Assembly (NCBI RefSeq): GCF_001715975.1
Contig: NZ_MARB01000013.1
Location: forward strand, 62,001 to 126,000
DNA from: Candidatus Thiodiazotropha endolucinida
Lineage (GTDB): Bacteria; Pseudomonadota; Gammaproteobacteria; Chromatiales; Chromatiaceae
Direction of reading: 5' to 3'
DNA: 64,000 bases
Shown: positions 29,202 through 38,973 of the stretch, in pieces
How positions within the stretch are numbered: the first letter of the stretch is position 1
How the letters are laid out: each line of letters begins with the position of its first letter
The notes under the pieces: model-generated
What the model saw: the letters and a program-made list of their open reading frames with translations, nothing else
What the model was told of the DNA's origin: nothing
The model's database searches: none
Made by a program: the position numbers and the translations under genes

Positions 29202-31124
29202 GTGAATTTCTTCGAACATCAGGACCAAGCCAAGCGCAACACACGACGCCTGGTGTTGCTGTTTTTGCTTGCTGTCGTAATCATTGTCATCACCATCGAT
29301 GCGGTGTTGCTACTGCTGTTCGGCAACGTGCTCAGTGACACCGCGGGAACAAGCCAAACCCTGAGTGGCTTTCTTACTGACAACAGCGCCATTTTGCTGT
29401 TCGGTAGCGGAGGAACCGGCGCTGCAATCGGGCTGGCCAGTCTCTTCCGTAGCGCCAGCTTGAGGGATGGCGGCGGTGCTGTGGCACGCCAAATGGGAGG
29501 GGTGCCGGTAGAAGCCGACCCGAAGGACCCGCTACGTCAGCGTCTGCGCAACGTGGTGGAAGAGATCGCCATCGCCTCCGGCGTGCCGGTGCCCGAGATC
29601 TACATCATGGAGCAGGAATCCGGCATCAATGCCTTTGCCGCCGGTTATTCACCCAGTGACGCTGCGGTGGCGGTAACCCGGGGCACCCTCGAAAATTTGA
29701 ACCGCGAGGAGCTGCAGGGCGTCATCGCCCACGAGTTCAGTCATATCTTCAATGGCGACATGCGCCTCAACATTAGGCTTATCGGCGCCCTGTTCGGCAT
29801 CATGATCCTGGCGATTGCCGGGCGGCGCATCCTCTCCGGCGCTCGCTTCTCCTCAAGTTCAAAAAACAATAACGCTGGCGCGATAATCCTGTTTGCCGCA
29901 GCACTCACCGCCATCGGCTATATCGGTCTGTTCTTCGCCCGCTGGATCAAGGCTGCCGTCTCCCGTCAGCGGGAGTATCTGGCCGATGCCTCCGCAGTAC
30001 AGTTTACCCGCAACCCACAAGGTATCGCCGGCGCGCTGAAAAAGATTGCCGCGCACAGCCAGGGCGCCTCTTTGACCAGGGACAGTGAGGAGATTGCCCA
30101 TATGTTGTTCGGACAGGGAATGCGGGCCACGCTATTTGCCACCCATCCTCCCATCATCGGACGCATTCAACGTATCGAACCTGGGTTTCGGGAACAGGAG
30201 CTGGGTGAAATTGCCAAACGCATGCTGCGACGCTCACGAAGAGAAGCGGAACGGGAGGCTGCCGCAACCCAGGCCAGCGCGAAACGCGCCCCCTTCGATC
30301 CGCGTACGATCATCGAGGGGATAGGTCGACCCGGCTGGGAGCAGATTATGGCTGCGGCGGCCCTTGCTGCCACCCTGCCCGAGAGTCTGGTCTCGGCGGC
30401 CCGTTCAACCGAGTGGGCACCGGAGCTCTTACTCTGCATTCTGCTCGACAAGGAGGAGTCAATACGCGACCAACAGCTCTTTGCCATCGCCCGCAGACTG
30501 GGAGCGGAGAGTGAAACACAAGTGCGATACCTGATGACATCCGCCATGCCGATCCAACCTGAGCAGCGCCTTCCCCTGCTGGAGATCGCCTTCCCCGCCC
30601 TGAAACGTCGACCGGTCGAGTTCATTCATCGTCTGCTCGACACCGTTACCGAGATCGTACATCTCGATGGCAAAATAGAGGTATTTGAGTTTCTGCTAGC
30701 GAAGGTGATCAGTCTCCACCTGACGGATGCGCTCAACCCCGCCCAAAGCCACACCGGCGGTAACCGAACCCTGGCGGACCAGGCTCAGGCGGTTCGGGAT
30801 GTGATCGCTATCCTTGCCGATCATGGCCATAAAGAGAGTGAGCTGATTCATCGCAGCTATGAAAACGGCATCAACAGTATTGGGCTGGAACATCTACCCA
30901 TGCAGCGGCCGACCGATTGGGTAAAAACACTGGATATGGCGCTGGATCAACTCGACGACCTCAAGAACAAGGAGAAGGAGCGGCTCATTACCGCATTGAT
31001 GGAAACAATCCTTACCGACACCCAGGTCGCCACTGAAGAGCTGGAACTCCTGAGGGCGATCGGCTCAGCCCTGCATATACCGCTCCCCTTGATGAGCGAT
31101 CGCTCTGTATCGCGTCAGCTCTGA
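29202..31124 (+). CDS. M48-family membrane metallopeptidase (HtpX-like)
   Basis: 640 residues starting at GTG 29202. Two N-terminal spans (LVLLFLLAVVIIVITIDAVL and a second near 55-75) and further ones at about 195-250 anchor it. The zinc site is HEFSH at residues 177-181, with a third ligand in SRQREYLADASAV. The long C-terminal region (about 330-640), helical and rich in acidic and Leu residues, exceeds ordinary HtpX (about 290 residues). It probably degrades or processes membrane proteins. It pairs with lemA upstream; a fragment of repeat-element end (ACTAGGCCCTAG, 29175-29186) lies between them. Confidence 0.93.
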   Translation: MNFFEHQDQAKRNTRRLVLLFLLAVVIIVITIDAVLLLLFGNVLSDTAGTSQTLSGFLTDNSAILLFGSGGTGAAIGLASLFRSASLRDGGGAVARQMGGVPVEADPKDPLRQRLRNVVEEIAIASGVPVPEIYIMEQESGINAFAAGYSPSDAAVAVTRGTLENLNREELQGVIAHEFSHIFNGDMRLNIRLIGALFGIMILAIAGRRILSGARFSSSSKNNNAGAIILFAAALTAIGYIGLFFARWIKAAVSRQREYLADASAVQFTRNPQGIAGALKKIAAHSQGASLTRDSEEIAHMLFGQGMRATLFATHPPIIGRIQRIEPGFREQELGEIAKRMLRRSRREAEREAAATQASAKRAPFDPRTIIEGIGRPGWEQIMAAAALAATLPESLVSAARSTEWAPELLLCILLDKEESIRDQQLFAIARRLGAESETQVRYLMTSAMPIQPEQRLPLLEIAFPALKRRPVEFIHRLLDTVTEIVHLDGKIEVFEFLLAKVISLHLTDALNPAQSHTGGNRTLADQAQAVRDVIAILADHGHKESELIHRSYENGINSIGLEHLPMQRPTDWVKTLDMALDQLDDLKNKEKERLITALMETILTDTQVATEELELLRAIGSALHIPLPLMSDRSVSRQL

Positions 31125-31160
31125 TTAACCCCACTCGAAAACATTCCCAGACCGCGCTTA

Positions 31161-31185
31161 CTAGGGCCTGTTAACACTAATCCGG
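31161..31185. repeat. Solo end of the inverted-repeat family
   Basis: CTAGGGCCTGTTAACACTAA followed by TCCGG is the canonical element end standing alone, 36 bp after the M48 stop codon and just before the yajD 3' end. No partner end or core is seen nearby. Confidence 0.75.
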
Positions 31186-31197
31186 CGACTAAATAAA

Positions 31198-31569
31198 TTA
31201 CTTTTTCTGTTTCAGCAGATCGGCCAACTCACCGAAAGGCTGATAGGTACTGGCACGGTTCGCAGCTGTTTCGGCAGAGGAGTACCCGGCATCCGCATCG
31301 AGGTGGCGCGAATGTTCATTATCATGACAATAGATACACAGCAATTCCCAATTGCTACCGTCCGGAGGATTGTTATCATGATCATGATCGCGATGATGTA
31401 CCGTCAGCTCCCTGAGATTTTCCCGGGTAAACTCCCTCGCACAACGGCCGCAAACCCATGGATAGAGCTTCAATGCCTGTTCCCGATAACCCTTCTCCCG
31501 CTGTTCCCTGTCGCGACGGGCCTGGGCGACGATCCGGTCCAGTTTCTCTTTTGACTGCTCCGACGACAT
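31198..31569 (-). CDS. yajD: HNH-nuclease-family protein YajD
   Basis: 123 residues from the ATG at 31569. The conserved block GYREQALKLYPWVCGRCARE, then LRELTVHHRDHDHDNNP and ELLCIYCHDNEHSRH, matches E. coli YajD and carries the HNH-like His residues plus two CxxC zinc pairs. HNH proteins cleave nucleic acid, but the role of YajD is unknown. It converges with the M48 gene and is divergent from narX. Confidence 0.92.
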   Translation of the reverse strand: MSSEQSKEKLDRIVAQARRDREQREKGYREQALKLYPWVCGRCAREFTRENLRELTVHHRDHDHDNNPPDGSNWELLCIYCHDNEHSRHLDADAGYSSAETAANRASTYQPFGELADLLKQKK

Positions 31570-31790
31570 ATTCAACCTCTGATTGACGGAAACATTAGGG
31601 ATGCGGCGTACGAGTGACACCAATCAATGGTAAATATAGTCGTTTTCCCTGGCCCTTACCCACTCCCGGACCAGAGTTGACCGACATACCCTTGGCCAAG
31701 ATCGCTCCCATTGTGGCATCGTGGCTGACGGCTGCATCCCACACTGATAACATCGATCACCTTGAGACCTAATCAGTAGAGTATCCCACT

Positions 31791-33725
31791 GTGAAAAACT
31801 CTCTTCTACTTCGATTCGGAACGGTTATCACCATCCTCTTCATCCTGGCGGTATCGGGAATGGTGAGTTCAATGATCATTGCTGAAACCGCCGAAGGTTA
31901 CGCCGCAGCCATCAATCAGGCCGGTACATTGCGCATGCAATCCTATCGTATTGCCAGCAGCCTGGTGCATAGAACGAAGTTCCATGACGAATTGGCCACC
32001 ACCCGGACCAGGGAGCTGGTCACTGAATATAATCAACGCCTGTTCAGTCACCGTATCCACGATGTACTGACAAAGGGACCCCATAAAAAAGTCACCGAAA
32101 GCTATGAAAAAGTCGAATCCCAATGGCGGGAGCTGATGCTGCCCAATTTGGAAGATTACCTGAAATTGAGCGCATCCACTTCCCTATCGACCAATGAAAG
32201 GCGCCAACTCGACATCAGTCAGCGTAACTATCTGTCATTGGTGGACAACTTCGTCGACGATATCCACAGATTTGTCGAGGCCCTCGAAATCGATGCCGAA
32301 GAGATAAACCAACAGCTCAGAATCATCCAGATCATACTGTTGACCCTGACGTTTCTGGTTGCACTGATCAGCCTCTATCTGACCAAGACACGGGTACTCA
32401 ATCCGCTGCGTGATCTGCTGGCCTGCGCCAATGCGGCACGACACGGCGACTTTTCCATACGTAGCCGTTATCTCAGTGATGATGAACTGGGTCAACTGGG
32501 TCAGGCGTTTAATGTAATGGCCGAGGATCTTTCCGTGATCTATGCGGATCTTGAAAACCGGGTACGAAAAAAGACCCATGACCTGGAACAGAGCAATCGC
32601 ACACTGGAACTGCTCTATTCCGCGACCAAGCGGTTGAGCGACTCCACGTTGAGCGAAGATGTACTGATCGCGGTGATACACGATATCGAGGCGTTATTGG
32701 GCGTGAACAACGGCACCATCTGTCTCGGTCAGCCCGGTGATCAACATGCCTATCGATATGCCTCCACGCGAGACGCCGATATCCTCTCAAAGGAAAAACC
32801 GGACAATCAGTGTGCGATCTGTCTCGGTGAGGGGAGATCACATACCTTCAAAATTGCCAAGTCAGATACGCATGCGCCGGTTAATGTCTTTTCCACTCCA
32901 ATCAGGGACAAGACCCAGCAATACGGCGTATTGCTGGTGGAATTTCCCGTAACCACGCAGCTGGAGGAGTGGCAGGAGCGCCTGTTGGAGACCGTTGCCA
33001 GCCATATTGCCCTGGCAATCAACGTCGCACAGCAAGTGACCCAGAGTCGAAAGCTCTCATTAATGGAGGAACGCAGTGTCATTGCAAGAGAGCTGCATGA
33101 CTCCATTGCCCAATCCCTCTCCTACCTGAAGATCCAGGTAGCCAAGTTGGAAAAGTCGATAAACGATGAGCGCGATAAAAAAGATATTTTATTGGTTAGC
33201 GCGGCCTTGCGCTCTGCGCTCAACGGCGCCTATCGACAACTGCGGGAACTGTTGACCACCTTCAGACTCAGGGTGACCGACGCCGACCTGGGCAAACTGA
33301 TCAGGGAGACTGTTGAGGAGTTTGAAAACAGATCAGGATTTGTTATTGAATACACCAACCATATCGGAAATTGTCAATTCACGCCCAATGCAGAGATTCA
33401 CATCATACAGATCATCCGCGAGGCGCTCTCGAACGTCATTCGCCATGCCAATGCAAGACGGGCCAGGGTGGTGCTGGAGTGCAATCAGACGGGACGGGTC
33501 AATGTCAGCATCGAGGATGACGGCATCGGAATCAATGACGAAAGTGATATGATGCAACATTATGGACTGCCTATCATGAAAGAGCGTGCTGAGTGGCTGG
33601 GCGGAACATTGACCATCAACGAACCGGCAGGTGGCGGCACCCGAATAGATCTCAATTTCAATATTACGGACGCCTCCAACAGTGAATCCAAGAAGATGTT
33701 GATCGAGCAGTTAAAACATGGCTGA
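31791..33725 (+). CDS. narX: Nitrate/nitrite sensor histidine kinase, NarX/NarQ type
   Basis: 644 residues from GTG 31791. TM1 is at about 9-30. The periplasmic sensor contains a P-box-like segment INQAGTLRMQSYRIAS, close to the nitrate-binding P box of NarX, including the Arg. TM2 is at about 178-200. A HAMP domain follows (RVLNPLRDLLACANAARHGD), then a GAF-like region, then a HisKA_3 dimerisation domain with phospho-acceptor His436 in ARELHDSIAQSLSYL. The HATPase has NVIRHANA and VSIEDDGIGI. It phosphorylates the NarL-type regulator downstream (8-bp overlap). Location beside nap supports nitrate control. Confidence 0.9.
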   Translation: MKNSLLLRFGTVITILFILAVSGMVSSMIIAETAEGYAAAINQAGTLRMQSYRIASSLVHRTKFHDELATTRTRELVTEYNQRLFSHRIHDVLTKGPHKKVTESYEKVESQWRELMLPNLEDYLKLSASTSLSTNERRQLDISQRNYLSLVDNFVDDIHRFVEALEIDAEEINQQLRIIQIILLTLTFLVALISLYLTKTRVLNPLRDLLACANAARHGDFSIRSRYLSDDELGQLGQAFNVMAEDLSVIYADLENRVRKKTHDLEQSNRTLELLYSATKRLSDSTLSEDVLIAVIHDIEALLGVNNGTICLGQPGDQHAYRYASTRDADILSKEKPDNQCAICLGEGRSHTFKIAKSDTHAPVNVFSTPIRDKTQQYGVLLVEFPVTTQLEEWQERLLETVASHIALAINVAQQVTQSRKLSLMEERSVIARELHDSIAQSLSYLKIQVAKLEKSINDERDKKDILLVSAALRSALNGAYRQLRELLTTFRLRVTDADLGKLIRETVEEFENRSGFVIEYTNHIGNCQFTPNAEIHIIQIIREALSNVIRHANARRARVVLECNQTGRVNVSIEDDGIGINDESDMMQHYGLPIMKERAEWLGGTLTINEPAGGGTRIDLNFNITDASNSESKKMLIEQLKHG

Positions 33726-34380
33726 ACAGCAAACCTACACCGTACTCACTATCGACGACCATCCTCTGTTCAGGAAGGGTGTATCCGATCTGATCGATAT
33801 GGATGATACCCTGGAGTTGGTGGGTGAGGCCGCCAATGGACCGGACGGGCTGGTAGTGGCGAAACAGTTCAATCCCGACCTGATCCTGCTGGATATCAAT
33901 ATGAAGGGCATGAACGGACTCGAAACCCTGAAGGCGATCAGAGAACAGGAGATCGATTCCAGGGTGCTTATGCTCACCGTGTCCGATAATGAAGAGGATG
34001 TACTGACCGCCTTACGCCTGGGTGCGGACGGCTACCTGCTGAAGGATATGGAACCTGAGGATATCCTAAAATCGATCCGTAAGGCGGTGGAAGGCTCCCT
34101 GGTGATCAGCGACCACCTGACTCAATTACTGGCGAAAGCACTGAGGGAGGATGACAAACTCAAAGTGAAGGATCCCATCACCTCGCTGACTGCCAGGGAG
34201 AAGGAGATTTTGCAATGCATCGCCCAGGGCCAGAGCAACAAACAGATTGCGAATGTCCTGAATATCTCGGAAGGAACGGTCAAGGTACATGTCAAGCATC
34301 TGCTCAAGAAGCTCAACCGGCACTCCCGAACCGAAGCGGCTGTGTGGGCATTGAAAGAGGGAATCACCGCTGGCCGTTAA
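33718..34380 (+). CDS. narL: NarL/FixJ-type response regulator
   Basis: 220 residues. The receiver domain has the acidic pair TIDDHPLFRK, phospho-acceptor Asp59 in PDLILLDINMKGMNG, and Thr/Ser and Lys switch residues (LMLTVSD, GYLLKDME). The C-terminal LuxR-type helix-turn-helix (LTAREKEILQCIAQGQSNKQ, then SEGTVKVHVKHLLKKL) is at about 150-216. Partner of the NarX-type kinase and the likely activator of the nap operon that starts 280 bp downstream. Confidence 0.92.
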   Translation: MAEQQTYTVLTIDDHPLFRKGVSDLIDMDDTLELVGEAANGPDGLVVAKQFNPDLILLDINMKGMNGLETLKAIREQEIDSRVLMLTVSDNEEDVLTALRLGADGYLLKDMEPEDILKSIRKAVEGSLVISDHLTQLLAKALREDDKLKVKDPITSLTAREKEILQCIAQGQSNKQIANVLNISEGTVKVHVKHLLKKLNRHSRTEAAVWALKEGITAGR

Positions 34381-34550
34381 TCATTTCAAGCGCCTCTAAC
34401 CGATCCGTTCAGGTCATTATTTTCGACCATCAACCCGATTCTCTACCTCATACGACATACAGCCTACCCAAATAGTAGTAATAGGGACTACCAAAATATT
34501 GGTAACTTCTTGATTCTATTAATAAATTCTTAATCTTTTCCATTCAATCC

Positions 34551-34564
34551 TTGATCCGTGTCAA
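34551..34564. promoter_or_regulatory. FNR-like box upstream of napF
   Basis: TTGATCCGTGTCAA matches TTGAT-N4-ATCAA with one mismatch. It lies 97 bp before the napF ATG in the narL-napF gap, so the nap operon is probably induced by FNR under low oxygen together with NarL. Confidence 0.72.
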
Positions 34565-34660
34565 AGCAGTCGCACCCCTCTGGTGAAACACTTTAGGCTC
34601 ATTGAGAGATTGTCACCTAATCCGGTGAGCTATCGCCGATTCGACTACCTCGATTGAGGC

Positions 34661-35212
34661 ATGATTTTGGATATATCCATAGACAGAGTTCAGTTCCTCC
34701 GTGGCGACGTCAACAGTCGCCGCAGAGGCATACATCCACCCTGGTCGATTGGGGATTCCAGCTTCCTGGAACTCTGCAACCGTTGCGATGAGTGCATCAA
34801 GGCATGCCCGCCCGGAATTATCATCAACGGGTCAGGCGGCTTCCCTGTGATTGACTTCACTCGGGGTCATTGCACATTTTGCGGCGACTGCGTAAAGGCG
34901 TGCCAACCCAAGGCTTTGGAATTCCCTGAAGATTTATCCACTCCACCCTGGTCGCTTGAGATCGAAATCGAACAGTCGTGCCTCTCCCTCAATGGCGTTG
35001 TCTGCAGAAGCTGCGGCGACATCTGCGAGGAACGTGCAATTCGGTTTCAGCTTCAAACGGGTGGCCGCTCACAGCCGCAACCCGATCCTGCAACCTGTAC
35101 CGGTTGCGGGGCCTGCGTCGCAGTTTGTCCGAGTAAATCAATAACAATTACCCCCATTTCAAATGACCACGCGGTATCAACACAAGTCCGTGAGGAGATG
35201 CTCAATCCATGA
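34661..35212 (+). CDS. napF: Ferredoxin-type protein NapF
   Basis: 183 residues. Four Cys motifs for [4Fe-4S] clusters are present: CNRCDECIKACPPGI, CTFCGDCVKACQPKA, a third around CRSCGDICEERAI, and CTGCGACVAVCPSKS. NapF is a cytoplasmic protein needed for maturation of NapA. First gene of the nap operon; its stop codon overlaps the napD start (ATGA). Confidence 0.92.
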   Translation: MILDISIDRVQFLRGDVNSRRRGIHPPWSIGDSSFLELCNRCDECIKACPPGIIINGSGGFPVIDFTRGHCTFCGDCVKACQPKALEFPEDLSTPPWSLEIEIEQSCLSLNGVVCRSCGDICEERAIRFQLQTGGRSQPQPDPATCTGCGACVAVCPSKSITITPISNDHAVSTQVREEMLNP

Positions 35213-35478
35213 ATATATGCAGCTTGATCGTCCATACCAAACCGACCCAGGGAGCCGAGGTGTGCCAACGCCTGCTAGGGTTCCAGGGAGTCGAGGTCCA
35301 TGGAGGAACCGAGGAAGACAAATTGATTGTCACTATTGAGGACGAGGGTGAGTCGATGTCACCCGTGTCAGACACTATGAATGCCCTTCGTGACGTGAAA
35401 GGCGTCGTGAACACTGTTTTGATTTATCACTATGGCGGTGAAGAGTCGATGGAGGAAATGAACCGTGAAATTAACTAG
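35209..35478 (+). CDS. napD: NapA maturation chaperone NapD
   Basis: 89 residues with the ferredoxin-fold NapD pattern: [39 protein letters not shown] and [13 protein letters not shown]. NapD binds the Tat signal of NapA and holds it until cofactor insertion is complete. It overlaps napF by 4 bp and napA by 14 bp, consistent with co-translation. Confidence 0.94.
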   Translation: MNICSLIVHTKPTQGAEVCQRLLGFQGVEVHGGTEEDKLIVTIEDEGESMSPVSDTMNALRDVKGVVNTVLIYHYGGEESMEEMNREIN

Positions 35479-38035
35479 AAGAGATTTTATTAAGAGTAAT
35501 GCAGTGGCCGCAGCAGCCTCCGTGGCTGGTGTTACCCTGCCGGTCAGCCAATCCGTTGCTGCCGAAGCAGACGACGGCATTCGTTGGGACAAGGCTGCCT
35601 GCCGTTACTGCGGTACCGGCTGCAGCGTACTGATGGGTGTAAAAGACGGTAAAGTCGTGGCCAGTCAGGGCGATCCTGACGCACCGGTCAACAAGGGCCT
35701 CAACTGTATCAAGGGCTACTTTCTGCCGAAGATCCTCTATGGTGAGGATCGGCTGACCAAACCGTTGTTGCGCAAAACCAACGGCAAATATGACAAGAAC
35801 GGCAAATTCGAAGCCGTTTCTTGGGAAGAGGCCTTCAAGACGATGGCCGAGAAATGGGTCGCAGCCCGTAAGGCCAAGGGCCCGAAAGGTGTCGGCATGT
35901 TTGGCTCCGGTCAGTGGACTGTGTGGGAAGGCTATGCCGCACAGAAACTGTTGAAGGCAGGTTTCCGTTCCAACAGCCTGGAACCCAACGCCCGTCACTG
36001 CATGGCCTCTGCGGTAGGCGCCTTCATGCGCGCTTTCGGTATCGATGAGCCGATGGGTTGTTACGACGATCTGGAGCACGCCGATGTCTTCGTGCTGTGG
36101 GGCGCCAACATGGCGGAGATGCACCCGATTCTCTGGTCCCGTCTCACCGACACCCGTCTGACCAAGCCCGGCTGCGAAGTCCATGTGCTCTCCACCTTCG
36201 AGCACCGCTGCTACGAGCTTGCAGATAACGATATGATCTTCGAGCCCCAGACCGATCTGGCGATCCTCAACTACATCGCCAACTACATCATCCAGAACAA
36301 GGCCTATAACAAGGAGTTCATCGACAAGCACGTCAACTTCACCAAGACCCCGACCGATATCGGTTACGGTCTGCGTGCCAATGATCCCCGCGAGAAGGCC
36401 GCCAAGAACCGGAACAAGGGCAAGCTCACCAAGATCAGTTTCGAAGAGTACGCCAAGTCGGTTGAACCCTACACCCTGGAGTACACCTCCAAGCTCTCCA
36501 AGGTACCGAAGGACAAACTGCTGAGACTGGCCAAAGCCTACGCCGATCCCAAGAAGAAGGTCTCCTCTTACTGGACCATGGGCTTCAACCAGCATACCCG
36601 CGGTGTCTGGGTCAACGGCCTCTGTTATAACGTCCACCTGTTGATGGGCAAGATCTCAGAACCCGGCAACAGCCCCTTCTCCCTTACTGGTCAGCCCTCC
36701 GCTTGCGGTACCGCACGCGAGGTCGGCACCTTCACCCACCGTCTGCCCGCAGACCTGGTCACCAAGAAGGATGCCCACTGTAAGTTCGCCGAGAAGACCT
36801 GGAAACTGCCGGCCGGCACGATTCCAAGAGCCAACGGCAAGACCGACGGCGCCGATCAGACCGATATCAGCGGCAAACCCATGGGCAAGACCCTGATCCA
36901 TGCGGTCGCCATGCATCGCGCCCTCAACGACGGCAAGATGAATACCTTCTGGGTCATGTGTAACAACAACATGCAGGCTGCGGCCAACATGAATGACGAG
37001 AGTTATCCCGGTTGGCGCAACCCGGACAACTTCATCACCGTCTCCGACCCCTATCCGACGGTATCGGCCCAGGCCGCAGACCTGATCCTGCCGACCGCCA
37101 TGTGGATCGAGAAGGAGGGTGCCTACGGTAACGCAGAACGTCGTACCCAGTTCTGGCGTCAGCAGGTTGCCGCACCGGGTGAGGCCAAATCTGACGTCTG
37201 GCAGGTCATGGAGTTCGCCAAATACGTCAAGGTCGAGGATGTCTGGCCTGCAGACCTTATCGCGAAAATGCCTGAGTATGCGGGCAAGACCCTGTTTGAC
37301 GTGCTCTACGCCAACGGGCAGGTCGACAAGTTCCCGGTGGAACAGGTCACCGACAGCCGTGGCAACAAGTACGACAACGACGAGTCGGCTGACTTCGGTT
37401 TCTATGTACAGAAGGGTCTGTTCGAAGAGTATCGCCTCTTCAACTCCGTTGAGGGTATCCCGAAAAAGGGTCACGAGATGGCCGACTTCGATACCTACCA
37501 CAAGGTCCGCGGTATGCGCTGGCCTGTGATCGACGGCAAGGAGACCCTGTGGCGTTTCCGCGAAGGCTACGATCCCCATGTGGCCAAGGGTGATGGGGTC
37601 AAGTTCTACGGCAAGCCTGACGGCAAGGCCAACATCATCACCGCGCCCTATGAGCCGGCCGCCGAGCCACCGGATAAAGAGTACGATCTGTGGCTCTGCA
37701 CCGGCCGTGTATTGGAGCACTGGCACTCCGGCTCGATGACCCGTCGCGTACCCGAGCTCTATCGCGCGGTGCCCGACGCGGTGGTCTACATGCATCCGAA
37801 AGACGCCAAGAAACGTCGGCTGCGTAACGGTGCGCTGGCCAAGCTCACCACCCGTCGTGGCGAGATCGTGTGCAAGGTCGACACCAAGGGTCGCAACAAG
37901 TGTCCCGAGGGCCTGATCTTCGTGCCCTGGTTCGATGCGGGACGCCTGGTCAACAAACTGACCCTCGACCAGACCGATCCGCTCTCGAAAGAGACGGACT
38001 ACAAGAAATGCGGTGTCAAGGTGACACGCGCATAG
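35465..38035 (+). CDS. napA: Periplasmic nitrate reductase catalytic subunit NapA
   Basis: 856 residues from GTG 35465. Tat signal RRDFIK at 5-10 with cleavage after VSQSVAA. The [4Fe-4S] ligands are C46, C49, C53 and C81 (CRYCGTGC and NKGLNCIKG). The Mo-bis-MGD ligand is C180 in [14 protein letters not shown]. NapA reduces nitrate to nitrite in the periplasm. It is slightly longer than E. coli NapA (828). The base composition is uniform and high-expression-like, with many GC-ending codons, which also produces long antisense frames. Confidence 0.97.
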   Translation: MKLTRRDFIKSNAVAAAASVAGVTLPVSQSVAAEADDGIRWDKAACRYCGTGCSVLMGVKDGKVVASQGDPDAPVNKGLNCIKGYFLPKILYGEDRLTKPLLRKTNGKYDKNGKFEAVSWEEAFKTMAEKWVAARKAKGPKGVGMFGSGQWTVWEGYAAQKLLKAGFRSNSLEPNARHCMASAVGAFMRAFGIDEPMGCYDDLEHADVFVLWGANMAEMHPILWSRLTDTRLTKPGCEVHVLSTFEHRCYELADNDMIFEPQTDLAILNYIANYIIQNKAYNKEFIDKHVNFTKTPTDIGYGLRANDPREKAAKNRNKGKLTKISFEEYAKSVEPYTLEYTSKLSKVPKDKLLRLAKAYADPKKKVSSYWTMGFNQHTRGVWVNGLCYNVHLLMGKISEPGNSPFSLTGQPSACGTAREVGTFTHRLPADLVTKKDAHCKFAEKTWKLPAGTIPRANGKTDGADQTDISGKPMGKTLIHAVAMHRALNDGKMNTFWVMCNNNMQAAANMNDESYPGWRNPDNFITVSDPYPTVSAQAADLILPTAMWIEKEGAYGNAERRTQFWRQQVAAPGEAKSDVWQVMEFAKYVKVEDVWPADLIAKMPEYAGKTLFDVLYANGQVDKFPVEQVTDSRGNKYDNDESADFGFYVQKGLFEEYRLFNSVEGIPKKGHEMADFDTYHKVRGMRWPVIDGKETLWRFREGYDPHVAKGDGVKFYGKPDGKANIITAPYEPAAEPPDKEYDLWLCTGRVLEHWHSGSMTRRVPELYRAVPDAVVYMHPKDAKKRRLRNGALAKLTTRRGEIVCKVDTKGRNKCPEGLIFVPWFDAGRLVNKLTLDQTDPLSKETDYKKCGVKVTRA

Positions 38036-38045
38036 CTTGTACGGT

Positions 38046-38069
38046 GCCGGTCCGGGCAACCGGACCGGC
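38046..38069 (+). promoter_or_regulatory. Intercistronic hairpin between napA and napG
   Basis: GCCGGTCCGG, a GCAA tetraloop, then CCGGACCGGC: a perfect 10-bp GC stem closed by a GNRA loop, starting 10 bases after the napA stop codon. With no U tract it is more likely an mRNA stabiliser or processing barrier than a full terminator, and could raise napA levels over the downstream genes. Confidence 0.75.
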
Positions 38070-38114
38070 GGTTAACTGAAAACGGAAGCACTGAATCGCA
38101 GTATCACATCAGTC

Positions 38115-38972
38115 ATGTCAGAAACAGAGAGAAAAAACGAGATCAACCGCCGGCAGTTTCTGGGCAATATGCTCAAAACCGCCTGTGGTGTAGGATTGGT
38201 CGGACTGGGACTGGGCGCCTATTCGAAACGGGCCTCTACCATGCCGGCCAACTACATTCGCCCCCCCGGCGCCTTGCCGGAGGAGGATTTTCTCGGCGCC
38301 TGCATTCGCTGCGGCCTCTGTGTGCGCGATTGTCCCTACGACATTCTGTTTCTGGGTGAGGTCGGTGACGAAGTTGCCACGGGAACGCCCTATTTCATCG
38401 CCCGTACCGGGCCGTGTGAGATGTGCGAGGACATTCCCTGTGTGGTGGCCTGTCCCACCAACGCCCTCGACCATGACCTGAAAGATATCGAAGATTCGCG
38501 TATGGGCCTGGCTGTGCTCATCGACCAGGAGAACTGCATTGCGTTCCACGGACTGCGTTGCGAAGTCTGTTTCAATGTCTGTCCGATCCGCAATCGCGCC
38601 ATCACCCTGGACATGCAGCACAACACCCGTTCCGGTAAGCATGCCCTGTTCATTCCCGTGGTCCACTCCGAGGCCTGTACCGGCTGTGGACTCTGTGAAC
38701 GTGCATGCATTCTGGAAGAGGCGGCCATCAAGGTCTTTCCCATGCACCTTGCGAAGGGTGAATTGGGCAAGCACTACCGTTTGGGCTGGGAGGAGAAAGA
38801 GAAAGCGGGCAAGTCACTGGTCACGCCCGACACCGAGCATCGTTACAACCTGCCCGAAGGGGTGCGTTACGACCTGCAGGGTGAAGGCTTGATCATCGAA
38901 GGCGAGGCCGAGGAGACACCCTTCTCCTCCAATCCTCTGGATACACTCAATAGCGGTTTCATGGACAAGTAG
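38115..38972 (+). CDS. napG: Ferredoxin-type protein NapG
   Basis: 285 residues. A Tat-like N-terminus (NRRQFLGNMLKTACGVGLVG) is followed by four [4Fe-4S] motifs: CIRCGLCVRDCPYD, CEMCEDIPCVVACPTN, CEVCFNVCPIRN and CTGCGLCERACILEE. NapG works with NapH as a quinol dehydrogenase that feeds electrons to NapAB in the periplasm. It lies 79 bp after napA and 1 bp before napH. Confidence 0.95.
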   Translation: MSETERKNEINRRQFLGNMLKTACGVGLVGLGLGAYSKRASTMPANYIRPPGALPEEDFLGACIRCGLCVRDCPYDILFLGEVGDEVATGTPYFIARTGPCEMCEDIPCVVACPTNALDHDLKDIEDSRMGLAVLIDQENCIAFHGLRCEVCFNVCPIRNRAITLDMQHNTRSGKHALFIPVVHSEACTGCGLCERACILEEAAIKVFPMHLAKGELGKHYRLGWEEKEKAGKSLVTPDTEHRYNLPEGVRYDLQGEGLIIEGEAEETPFSSNPLDTLNSGFMDK

Positions 38973-38973
38973 C

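Noticed and set aside
31791-31850. Possible FNR-like word upstream of narX (TTGAGACCTAATCAG)
   Set aside because: Half-sites are imperfect and the spacing is wrong for TTGAT-N4-ATCAA.
35471-38059. Two long minus-strand frames (388 and 467 codons) opposite napA
   Set aside because: They are antisense shadows of napA caused by its GC-rich codon third positions; they show no family motifs and no start signals.
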